Translations under genes and position numbers: made by a program | The notes under the pieces: model-generated | What the model saw: only the letters and a program-made list of their open reading frames with translations | Databases searched by the model: none | What the model was told of the DNA's origin: nothing | Assembly (NCBI GenBank): GCA_023451735.1 | Contig: JAEXYH010000081.1 | Coordinates: forward strand, 1-49,966 | Direction: 5' to 3' | Length of the DNA: 49,966 nucleotides | Source: Pseudomonadota bacterium | Lineage (GTDB): Bacteria > Pseudomonadota > Alphaproteobacteria > Rhizobiales > Rhizobiaceae | Shown here: piece by piece, positions 25,533-33,082 of the stretch | Position numbering within the stretch: position 1 is the first letter of the stretch | Layout of the letters: every line of letters begins with the position of its first letter

Positions 25533-27397
25533 TGAAAGCATTGTCCGCCATCATCGACATCGATCCCGCCCAGCTGCGTAGCACCGCGCGCACCGCGATC
25601 GCCTCATGCCTGGCACTGGGGATCGGTACTATTATCGGGCTCGATCACCCGCAATGGGCGGCGATGACCGTCTGGATCACCGCCCTGCCGACACGCGGGC
25701 AACGCCTCGAACGGAGCCTCGCCCGCGTGGCCGGCACGGTCGCCGGGGCGCTGGCCGGCGTCGGCCTCATGGTTCTGGCGGGCAATGATCCGCTTGGCAT
25801 CATTATCGGCCTGACACTCTGGCTCGGGATCTGTGCCGGGATCGGAAATCTGATTACCGGCCCCGCCTCCTATATCAGCCTTCTCGCAGGATATTCCGCG
25901 GCGATGGTGGCGCTTCTCGGTTACGGCGGCACATCGCTCTCACTGCTTGCAATCGACCGAATTACAACAATCTGCCTTGGTGGTGCGGTGGGCATGATTG
26001 TCGCTTTGGTCTTTTCTCCCAAGCCCCGGCCCGTCGATATCTCCAGGCGAGTGAAAACCATCACGCAGGCCTGTCTCGACCACATGGCGTCGGGTAGTGA
26101 CGACCGGGCAGAACGTGCACGTCTGATCCTGGAAATCGCCACTTTGGACGAAAGCCTCGACATCGCCTCGGCGGGTTCACTTCGCGTCCGCCGGAAAACC
26201 CGCGACATCCGCAGCCTCTTCTCCGCTCTCGCCGACCTGCTGCTGGATACCCCGCCGTTAGTCGACCCGGGCACGAAAGAGCCGCTGATGACGCGCGGAG
26301 ATCAGGACGACCTGCCGGCGCAATTGCATCGAATGGCCAGCGAACTGGAAACGGATTTTCCCCGACACTCCGCACTCTTGAGAGCGTTGATACCGCTGTG
26401 GGAGCGCGCAAATGAAACGGCAGCAGTGATCGGGCCGGTATCGGAACGCCATGCGCCTCCACTCCCGCATCGCGACTGGATCGGCGCCCGTTATGCAGCA
26501 TTGCGATCGATGAGTGCGGTCGCGACAACAGGGCTGTTATGGATCGCGACCGGCTGGCCGCCTGGTCCCTACATGGTCATGGGCGCGGCCATTATGACCT
26601 CGGTCTTTTCGACGTTCCCGAACCCTGGCCTGCAGATGCGCTGGGTGGTCGGAGGCTCCGCAAGCGGCGCCCTCGCCGCAGTATCGGCCCATCTCTTCAT
26701 CATGCCGATAGCGGAAAGCGCCGGGATCGCAGCCCTGCTCACCATGCCTCTCATGCTGCTCGGTATATTCGTCATGGCACATCGCCGCGTCGGGCTGGCC
26801 GGCATGGAATACAATCTCATCTACCTGCTGATGATGAACCCGAACGTACCGGCCGATCCTCAGTTTGGCCACGTGCTGCTGCAGGCCTTCGCCGTGCTGC
26901 TCGGCCCCGTCAGTGCCTATCTCGCCTTCCTTGCCCTCCCGGTGGATACCCGCCGGCGACTGGATTTCGTCATCAGGTTGATGGTGCACGAGCTGGCCGC
27001 TATGGCGGGGGGCGCATTCGACACGCCCGGACGCCACCAGCATTGGCGCATGCGCATCTATCATCGACTTGTCATGCTGGTTCGCTGGAGCGAGCAGAGC
27101 GGCAACGGGGGAGACTTTGCCGTGAGGGGTGGCATGGGAATATTGCGATTGGGAAACAGCCTGCATACGATCCGCAATATCATGGCGGAAGGTGTCATTG
27201 GCGCGGGTTCGAGACGGGAGCTTCGCGCCACGTTGATGAGCGTTGCGCATCTTTCCAGCAAGCCTGATCGCCTCGTGCGAACCTTTACGAGGGCGGCCCG
27301 ACGGCTACAGGCTGAGTATCCGCAGGATGCTGCCCGGCTGGATGAGACGGCCGCTCTTGTCGCGGCCAATCAGGATTTCTTCCGCCGGGCCGGCTGA
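25529..27397 (+). CDS. FUSC family inner-membrane efflux protein (AaeB-like)
   Basis: 622 residues. Two blocks of membrane spans (about residues 20-150 and 330-470) separated by and followed by soluble helical parts, the FUSC/AaeB layout. LDHPQWAAMTVWITALPTRGQRLERSLARVAGT is the first conserved block (residues about 43-75). Family members export aromatic acids, usually with an AaeA-type periplasmic adaptor and a small AaeX protein; neither is present here. Coupled to the upstream MarR gene. Its stop lies in a hairpin shared with convergent rlmN. Confidence 0.88.
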   Translation: MMKALSAIIDIDPAQLRSTARTAIASCLALGIGTIIGLDHPQWAAMTVWITALPTRGQRLERSLARVAGTVAGALAGVGLMVLAGNDPLGIIIGLTLWLGICAGIGNLITGPASYISLLAGYSAAMVALLGYGGTSLSLLAIDRITTICLGGAVGMIVALVFSPKPRPVDISRRVKTITQACLDHMASGSDDRAERARLILEIATLDESLDIASAGSLRVRRKTRDIRSLFSALADLLLDTPPLVDPGTKEPLMTRGDQDDLPAQLHRMASELETDFPRHSALLRALIPLWERANETAAVIGPVSERHAPPLPHRDWIGARYAALRSMSAVATTGLLWIATGWPPGPYMVMGAAIMTSVFSTFPNPGLQMRWVVGGSASGALAAVSAHLFIMPIAESAGIAALLTMPLMLLGIFVMAHRRVGLAGMEYNLIYLLMMNPNVPADPQFGHVLLQAFAVLLGPVSAYLAFLALPVDTRRRLDFVIRLMVHELAAMAGGAFDTPGRHQHWRMRIYHRLVMLVRWSEQSGNGGDFAVRGGMGILRLGNSLHTIRNIMAEGVIGAGSRRELRATLMSVAHLSSKPDRLVRTFTRAARRLQAEYPQDAARLDETAALVAANQDFFRRAG

Positions 27398-27413
27398 GCC
27401 GGAACAGGCTCAG
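27394..27413. terminator. Hairpin spanning the stop codons of convergent FUSC gene and rlmN
   Basis: CTGAGCC / GGCTCAG stem (7 bp) with loop GGAACA. It contains the FUSC TGA and the rlmN TGA. There is no T-run on either side, so it is a candidate bidirectional or Rho-assisted stop only. Confidence 0.4.
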
Positions 27414-28654
27414 TCGTCGTCTTCGCCGTGACCGGCGATCATCATCGCTTCGAAGGCCAGACGCTCGGTCTTGCGCATGCGCTCAGACTCCGACTTCAAC
27501 TGGCCGCAGGCGGCGAGAATATCGCGTCCACGTGGCGTGCGGATCGGCGAGGCGTAACCCGCCTGATTGATGAAATCGGCGAACTTCTCGATCGTCGCCC
27601 AATCGGAGCACTGATAGTTGGTGCCCGGCCATGGGTTGAACGGAATGAGGTTGATCTTCGCCGGAATGCCCTTCAGCAGCTGAACCATCAGCTTGGCATC
27701 CTCGAGACTGTCATTGACGTCCTTCAGCATCACATATTCGAAGGTGATGCGGCGGGCATTCGACAGGCTCGGATATGCGCGGCAGGCGTCGAGCAGTTCC
27801 TTCAGCGGATATTTCTTGTTGATCGGCACCAGCATGTCGCGCAGTTCGTCGCGCACCGCATGCAGCGAGATCGCCAGCATAACGCCGATCTCTTCGCCGG
27901 TCCGGTAGATTTCCGGAACGACGCCGGATGTCGACAGCGTGACGCGACGCTTCGACAAGGACAGGCCATCGCCATCGGTTGCGATCAGAAGCGCCGTCTT
28001 GACGCTCTCGAAATTGTAGAGCGGCTCACCCATGCCCATCATCACGATATTGGTGACCTTGCGGTCGCCGGTCGGCACGAAAGCGCCGGGCGGCGTGTCT
28101 GCACCCGGAAAATCGCCCAGCCGCTCGCGAGCGAGCAGCAGCTGTGACAGGATTTCTTCCGCCGTCAGATTGCGCACCAGCTTCTGCGTGCCGGTGTGAC
28201 AGAAGGAGCAGGTGAGCGTGCAGCCGACCTGGCTGGAAATGCACAGCGTGCCGCGACCTTCTTCCGGAATATAGACCGTCTCGATTTCGACCGGGCGGCC
28301 GGCCCCGCGCGACGGAAAGCGCAATAGCCACTTGCGCGTGCCGTCGTTGGAGATCTGCTCCTCGACAATTTCAGGACGCGCGATGGTGAAATGCTCTTTC
28401 AGCATCTCGCGCATGTCCTTGGCGACATTGGTCATCGCATCGAAATCGGAGACGCCGCGGATATAGAGCCAGTGCCACAGCTGGTTCACGCGCATGCGCA
28501 GCTGCTTTTCCGGCACGCCCTTCTCATGCAGGGCTTTTGCCATCTGCGGCCGCGTCAGGCCGATCAGCGAGGGCTTGGACGTGAAAAGATCCGGATTGGC
28601 GACCAGCGGCTTCTTGGCGATGGCGCCTGGGGCAATAGCCTCTGTGACTGACAT
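27410..28654 (-). CDS. rlmN: 23S rRNA (adenine2503-C2)-methyltransferase RlmN
   Basis: 414 residues. Radical-SAM enzyme methylating C2 of A2503 in 23S rRNA and A37 of some tRNAs. The 4Fe-4S motif CTLTCSFC places Cys145, Cys149 and Cys152; the GMGEPLYN motif and the C-terminal RTPRGRDILAACGQL, holding the resolving cysteine, are intact. Length and N-terminal extension (MSVTEAIAPGAIAKK) fit alphaproteobacterial members. It lies downstream of the IalB gene on the same strand, but a terminator and about 200 bases separate them. Confidence 0.97.
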   Translation of the reverse strand: MSVTEAIAPGAIAKKPLVANPDLFTSKPSLIGLTRPQMAKALHEKGVPEKQLRMRVNQLWHWLYIRGVSDFDAMTNVAKDMREMLKEHFTIARPEIVEEQISNDGTRKWLLRFPSRGAGRPVEIETVYIPEEGRGTLCISSQVGCTLTCSFCHTGTQKLVRNLTAEEILSQLLLARERLGDFPGADTPPGAFVPTGDRKVTNIVMMGMGEPLYNFESVKTALLIATDGDGLSLSKRRVTLSTSGVVPEIYRTGEEIGVMLAISLHAVRDELRDMLVPINKKYPLKELLDACRAYPSLSNARRITFEYVMLKDVNDSLEDAKLMVQLLKGIPAKINLIPFNPWPGTNYQCSDWATIEKFADFINQAGYASPIRTPRGRDILAACGQLKSESERMRKTERLAFEAMMIAGHGEDDD

Positions 28655-28822
28655 ATTCTATCCCGTTCGAGCACATGCACATCGCCACCGCTTGATCGGC
28701 GGAAGAGCTTGGGCATGTCTGTGCGTGAAACCTGTTTCGGCCGCGGCAACATTCGGCCCGACCATGTTGAGCGGGCCTGTAGCATCAAAATGAGGCCAAG
28801 TCACGCTGTCTTCAAGAAACAC

Positions 28823-28850
28823 GAAAGGCCGATCCAAAGACCGGCCTTTC
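28823..28850 (-). terminator. Terminator hairpin downstream of the IalB gene
   Basis: Stem GAAAGGCCG / CGGCCTTTC around a 10-base loop, 21 bases after the stop of the 28872-29375 gene. On the minus strand the stem is followed by GTGTTTCTTG, a moderately T-rich tail. Confidence 0.75.
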
Positions 28851-28871
28851 TCGGAATGTTCAATTCAGGAC

Positions 28872-29375
28872 TTACTTGCAGGTTTCAATCTGCTTCAATG
28901 CTGCCGAAATGCCCGAAAGCGAATAGGCATAGGACGTCTTGGTACCGCGGCCGGAAACGGCGCTGACACTCATCGAACTCCCGCTCTTCATCGCATTGAC
29001 GAGAGCCGGCTCTTCGGCAGCGTTTTCAACCCAGGCTGCCTTTTCCTTGGTGAACATCGTGAAGTTCTTGCCATCAATGGTCACAGTCACCTTCGAATTA
29101 GCCTGCAGCGAATAACCGACCATGGCCTGGGGCTCGTAGGAAACGCTCTGGCCCGGGCGCTGGGACACGATGAAGAAAATGTCACCGTGGTCGACATTGG
29201 CGGGTTCCTTGGTGGTCGGAACCGAAAGGACGTAGCAGACCGTGCTGTTGCCGGACTTGTAGGAATAGGCACCCCATGCCTTGAATTGCTGGATGCGGGT
29301 CGGCGTCTGAGCCGAGGCGATGCCCGCGCTTACGAAGGTAAGAGCAAGGGCGAGTGCGACTGTGCGTGCGGACAT
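28872..29375 (-). CDS. Invasion-associated locus B (IalB) family secreted protein
   Basis: 167 residues. A signal peptide (MSARTVALALALTFVSAGIASA) would be cleaved near residue 22. The mature part matches the IalB family: AWGAYSY, STVCYVLSVP, ADSI-type DIFFIVSQRPGQ and a C-terminal cysteine (Cys166) that could pair with Cys47. The family is named for Bartonella erythrocyte invasion but is common in harmless Rhizobiales, where its role is unknown. Monocistronic by context with its own terminator. Confidence 0.88.
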   Translation of the reverse strand: MSARTVALALALTFVSAGIASAQTPTRIQQFKAWGAYSYKSGNSTVCYVLSVPTTKEPANVDHGDIFFIVSQRPGQSVSYEPQAMVGYSLQANSKVTVTIDGKNFTMFTKEKAAWVENAAEEPALVNAMKSGSSMSVSAVSGRGTKTSYAYSLSGISAALKQIETCK

Positions 29376-29628
29376 GGTTTCCTGCCGGGTTTTGTTATAC
29401 GTGACGCTTCAACAGTGAGAGTGGGTGAAGCGGGCCATGATCTGGTTCATTTTGACTTAATTCTGGTTACCAATCCGTCAACAATGGAACTGGTTGCGCG
29501 CTCGCTGGAATGTGCAGCCAATGACACAAGGAATAGGGCAACAGTTTGTCCTCTTCCAAACTCCTGCAATGACATTAGTATGGCCGCATAGATGCGAATC
29601 TAGGCTTTGAAAGAATTGCGTAGTTTGG

Positions 29629-30189
29629 ATGCAGGGTAACGACAGGGACTACTTTGCACGCTTGGCCAAGGCGGTTGCCGTGGAGCGTGATCAGGCGGCC
29701 TTTGGCGTGCTCTTCGATCATTTTGCGCCACGGCTCAAATCCTGGCTGACGAGCCAGCGAATTCCTGTCGATGAAGCGGAAGAGCTTGTCCAGGAAGTCA
29801 TGACCGTGCTCTGGCATCGCGCTTCGCTTTACGACCCGCAGAAATCCTCCCTTTCCACATGGCTGTTTCGCATTGCACGCAACCGACGCCTGGATGCCCA
29901 GCGTCGCGCCAAGGGCAAGGATGCATTTGGCGAGGCACAATGGCAGATGATGGATATGCAGGCGACCGATTCTCTTGTTGAGGGCGAGGAACGGGATGCG
30001 AAGGTTCGCGAGGCGCTGAGCCGGATTCCCGGCGAGCAGATGGAGCTGGTAAAGGCTGCCTTTTTCCTCGGCCAGACTCATTCGGAAATTGCCGAGGCGA
30101 CCGGCCTGCCTTTAGGCACGGTAAAATCCCGCCTCCGGCTTGCCTTCCAGCATCTGCGTCGCGCACTCGAAGACCCGGCAGCGCCGTAA
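29629..30189 (+). CDS. ECF-type RNA polymerase sigma factor
   Basis: 186 residues. Region 2 is visible at EELVQEVMTVLWHRASLYDP (residues about 46-70) followed by STWLFRIARNRRLDAQRR, and region 4 at HSEIAEATGLPLGTVKSRLRLAF. There is no region 3, as in extracytoplasmic-function sigma factors. It most resembles the RpoE/ChrR-type group, which is normally followed by a zinc-binding anti-sigma gene. Here the next gene, 7 bases away, is convergent and encodes a YkvA-like protein, so no anti-sigma factor is adjacent. The 250-base upstream gap should hold the promoter. Confidence 0.92.
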   Translation: MQGNDRDYFARLAKAVAVERDQAAFGVLFDHFAPRLKSWLTSQRIPVDEAEELVQEVMTVLWHRASLYDPQKSSLSTWLFRIARNRRLDAQRRAKGKDAFGEAQWQMMDMQATDSLVEGEERDAKVREALSRIPGEQMELVKAAFFLGQTHSEIAEATGLPLGTVKSRLRLAFQHLRRALEDPAAP

Positions 30190-30196
30190 AACCATA

Positions 30197-30589
30197 TCAG
30201 GCCGTGGCTTTTCCGATATCGGGATTGTCAGCGAGCATCTGGTCCGCCGCATCGTAGTGACGATCGGCAATATGCCCCTGGATCATCCTCAGCGCTGCAG
30301 CCAGCACCGCAACGTCATCGGTGAACCCGACCATGACGAACATGTCCGGGACGAGATCGATAGGCAGGACGAAATAGGCGAGCGCCGCCAGAAGCACGCC
30401 GCGCACCCGGGTCGGCGTCCTGCGATCGACCGCACAATAATAGGCGGCGATCAGATCCCGGCTGAACGGCACGAATTTTACCGCCCGCTTCAGCGTCGGC
30501 CAAAATTTTGCACGCACCTGCTTTTCACGGCGGTCCTGCGTATCATCGTCGCCGGGCAAGAGAATTTCACCGATCTTTACGTCGTCCAT
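30197..30589 (-). CDS. YkvA family (DUF1232) protein
   Basis: 130 residues. The DUF1232 core is seen around PFSRDLIAAYYCAVDRRTPTRVRG and LAYFVLPIDLVPDMFVMVGFTDD, the latter being the conserved P-x-D-x-x-P-D signature in a hydrophobic segment. Function unknown; probably a small membrane-associated protein. ATG 30589 has CGGAG seven bases upstream; an in-frame ATG 11 codons earlier lacks support. It is convergent with the sigma-factor gene. Confidence 0.88.
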   Translation of the reverse strand: MDDVKIGEILLPGDDDTQDRREKQVRAKFWPTLKRAVKFVPFSRDLIAAYYCAVDRRTPTRVRGVLLAALAYFVLPIDLVPDMFVMVGFTDDVAVLAAALRMIQGHIADRHYDAADQMLADNPDIGKATA

Positions 30590-30653
30590 GAGCGCTCCGT
30601 TGGAGACCTTCATCGATTTCACGATGCATCATATGGGGATCGACAATGGTCTT

Positions 30654-30962
30654 TCAAAGGCGGCGCGCCCAGGCTTCGTCCATCAGCGCGGCGAGCTTGA
30701 AGTCGCGGTCGGTAAGCTGTTTTTTCGCATGCGTAGTCAATTTTACCTCTACGCGGGAATAACTGTTGCTCCAGTCCGGATGGTGATCGAGTTTTTCAGC
30801 AGCTAGCGCGCATTCGGTCATGAAACCGAATGCTTCCACAAATGAGCGGAATTTGAAGCACTTGCGAATGGCGGTGCCATCCGCTGAAAGCTCCCAGCCT
30901 TCCAGTTTGGTCAACTCTTTGCTGACCGCCTTCGGCTCCAATAGTTCATAGGTCATGGGCAT
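30654..30962 (-). CDS. phhB: Pterin-4a-carbinolamine dehydratase
   Basis: 102 residues from ATG 30962, which follows GAGGGG; an ATG two codons later gives the more familiar MTYELL start. The enzyme dehydrates 4a-hydroxytetrahydrobiopterin to recycle pterin cofactor. The active-site signature with His60, His61 and His78 (DHHPDWSNSYSRVEVKLTTH) is intact. It lies 25 bases downstream of thpR on the same strand. No phenylalanine hydroxylase gene is near, so the partner reaction is elsewhere. Confidence 0.93.
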   Translation of the reverse strand: MPMTYELLEPKAVSKELTKLEGWELSADGTAIRKCFKFRSFVEAFGFMTECALAAEKLDHHPDWSNSYSRVEVKLTTHAKKQLTDRDFKLAALMDEAWARRL

Positions 30963-30987
30963 ATCGCCCCTCAGGAAACAGCTCTTT

Positions 30988-31575
30988 TCAGAAATAGCTC
31001 TTGGCCGTTTCCGCGTCACCATATTCGTAGGCGAAACTGTCATCCCTCAAGGAAAAGATTTCTTCGGTCACATAAGGCCCGCCACCGACGGATTCCTTCG
31101 ATGACAACAGCACGAAGCGCGAAACCTTGAACGGTGCGGTGTGGAAGTTGCCGCGGCCCGAAAGATAGTGCACCACGTCGTCGAGACGGCAGTGCTTCAA
31201 TCTGGCAAGCGTCACATGCGGCATGAACTTGCGGGGGTCGGGCGGCAGCGCAATCCGCTGGCATATGCGCTCGATCTCGCCCTGAAGCGCCAGCATGTCG
31301 GGAGACATGGAAACACCGGCCCAGATCGAATGCGGCTTCTTCGATCCGAAAGAGCCGATGCCCGTCAGTTGCGCCTGAAATTCCGGCCGGTCGATCCGGT
31401 CCAGCCGGTCGACGATCTCATCGGCGGTACGGTTATCGACATCGCCGATGAAGCGCAGGGTGATGTGGTAATTCTCGACGTCGATCCATCGCGCGCCCGG
31501 TATTCCACCCCTAAGAAGGGACAGGCTCAAGGCAACATTGCGCGGGACTTCGAGGGCGGTGAAAAGTCTCGGCAT
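30988..31575 (-). CDS. thpR: RNA 2',3'-cyclic phosphodiesterase
   Basis: 195 residues, 2H phosphoesterase fold. Both catalytic H-x-T motifs are present: His37-Thr39 in YHITLRF and His120-Thr122 in PHVTLAR. The family opens 2',3'-cyclic phosphate ends of RNA to 2'-phosphates and includes archaeal/bacterial LigT proteins. It begins MPRLFTALEVP, the standard N-terminus. Probably cotranscribed with the pterin dehydratase gene downstream; about 70 bases separate it from the esterase gene upstream. Confidence 0.93.
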   Translation of the reverse strand: MPRLFTALEVPRNVALSLSLLRGGIPGARWIDVENYHITLRFIGDVDNRTADEIVDRLDRIDRPEFQAQLTGIGSFGSKKPHSIWAGVSMSPDMLALQGEIERICQRIALPPDPRKFMPHVTLARLKHCRLDDVVHYLSGRGNFHTAPFKVSRFVLLSSKESVGGGPYVTEEIFSLRDDSFAYEYGDAETAKSYF

Positions 31576-31644
31576 ACGCGGAACCTCCTCGAATCTCTGG
31601 CAGATATCAATAGCGGAACACGCAATCCGGTTCCGCGCAAGTTG

Positions 31645-32295
31645 TTATTTTATGCCTGAAGCGATCTCCCCTAGAAATGATTCCACCATGGGAAGACTGC
31701 GCTCCACCATCACGGCCACGCCCCGGGCGTTCGGATGCATCCCATCCTCAAGCTGCATTCCCGCCACCGTGGTGACCCCATCCAGGAAAAACGGATAGAG
31801 CGGGACAGCATGTTTCTCGGCGAGCCTTTTGTAGATCGGGTTGAACTTTTCGGCATAGTCGCCGCCCATGTTCGGCGGCGCCAGAATTCCCGCCAGAAGT
31901 ACCGGTATGCCGCGCTCCTTGAGCCGCGTCAGCATAGCGTCAAGGTTCTTTTCCGATTGCTCGGGCGCAATGCCGCGCAGCGCATCATTGGCACCGAGTT
32001 CAAGAATGACGCCGACCGTCCCATCCGGAACCGACCAGTCGATGCGCGAAAGGCCTCCTGAGGTCGTATCACCCGAAACGCCGGCATTTGTAATCGTTAC
32101 ATTATGTCCCTTGGCCTTCAGTGCCGCCTCCAGCTGAGCCGTGTAGGATTCCGAAGGTGCCAGCTGATACCCTGCCATCAGGCTGTCGCCGAAACCGACC
32201 AGATTGATCGCCTTCTCCTGCGCTTTTGCCGAGCTTGAGCCGGCAAAGAGAGCAACCATGACGATGAAGTGAAGAAGGCTTGCTTTAAAACTCAC
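31645..32295 (-). CDS. SGNH-family arylesterase/lysophospholipase (TesA-like), secreted
   Basis: 216 residues from a GTG start with TAGGAGA six bases upstream. The signal peptide runs to about residue 25 (AKA/QEK). SGNH blocks: GDS nucleophile Ser38, block II Gly around AGVSGDT, block III GAND (Asn103), and the catalytic DGMHP with Asp184 and His187. TesA-type enzymes hydrolyse short acyl esters and lysophospholipids in the periplasm. It is divergent from the YbbA-type ATPase gene, an arrangement (tesA / ybbA-ybbP) also found in enterobacteria. Confidence 0.92.
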   Translation of the reverse strand: MSFKASLLHFIVMVALFAGSSSAKAQEKAINLVGFGDSLMAGYQLAPSESYTAQLEAALKAKGHNVTITNAGVSGDTTSGGLSRIDWSVPDGTVGVILELGANDALRGIAPEQSEKNLDAMLTRLKERGIPVLLAGILAPPNMGGDYAEKFNPIYKRLAEKHAVPLYPFFLDGVTTVAGMQLEDGMHPNARGVAVMVERSLPMVESFLGEIASGIK

Positions 32296-32350
32296 CCTGC
32301 GTCTCCTAGATTTCCACGACGACTGCGCTGGAGCAGAAGCCCGGCGCACC

Positions 32351-33082
32351 ATGGATATAGGGTTATTCGCTTTGACTGAAACCGTTATCGATCTCAAAAA
32401 TGCCGACCTGACCCTTGGAAGCGCCGCAGCCTCCGTCCATGTGTTGAAAGGCATCGACCTTACGATCGCAACCGGCGAGGCTGTCGGCATCATTGGTCCG
32501 TCCGGCTCCGGCAAGTCGACCCTGCTCATGGTTCTGGCCGGCCTCGAACGACTGGATAGCGGCGAAATTTTCATCAAAGGCGAACCTCTTCATAGTTTTT
32601 CCGAGGATGTTCTGGCGGAATTCCGTGGCCGCAACATCGGCATCGTCTTCCAGTCCTTCCATCTGATCGCCAATATGACAGCGTTGGAAAACGTCGCCGT
32701 GCCGCTGGAGCTGGCCGGCGTTGCGGAAGCCTTCGACATTGCAAAACGCGAACTGACCGCAGTCGGACTCGGCGAACGACTGAACCATTATCCGGGCCAG
32801 CTTTCCGGTGGCGAGCAGCAGCGCGTGGCAATCGCCCGTGCTCTCGCCCCCTCGCCGGCTCTGCTGATTGCCGACGAACCAACCGGCAATCTCGACACCG
32901 AAACCGGCAAGCAGATCGCTGATCTTCTTTTCGCCAAGCAGGCCGAGCGCGGCATGACGCTTCTGCTGGTCACCCACGACAACAGTCTGGCCGCCCGGTG
33001 CTCGCGCCAGATCCGCGTCAGATCCGGGGAAATCGTCGAGGATAGCGCCGACAGGACTATCGGTCAGGCGGTGTCTGCATGA
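32351..33082 (+). CDS. ABC transporter ATP-binding protein (YbbA/LolD type)
   Basis: 243 residues from ATG 32351; a TTG at 32372 with AGGG nine bases upstream is a serious alternative start (MTETVIDLKN). Walker A GPSGSGKST is at residues 49-57, signature LSGGEQQRVAIARAL, Walker B LLIADEPTGNLD and switch VTHD. These are features of the MacB/LolD/YbbA class that works with FtsX-fold permeases. The stop overlaps the permease start by four bases (ATGA). With the neighbouring esterase gene it forms the conserved tesA-ybbA-ybbP set; the transported substrate is unknown. Confidence 0.93.
   Translation: MDIGLFALTETVIDLKNADLTLGSAAASVHVLKGIDLTIATGEAVGIIGPSGSGKSTLLMVLAGLERLDSGEIFIKGEPLHSFSEDVLAEFRGRNIGIVFQSFHLIANMTALENVAVPLELAGVAEAFDIAKRELTAVGLGERLNHYPGQLSGGEQQRVAIARALAPSPALLIADEPTGNLDTETGKQIADLLFAKQAERGMTLLLVTHDNSLAARCSRQIRVRSGEIVEDSADRTIGQAVSA

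Noticed and set aside
28872..29375. Virulence factor, suggested by the IalB family name
   Set aside because: The family is widespread in non-pathogenic Rhizobiales, and no other invasion-related gene is present.
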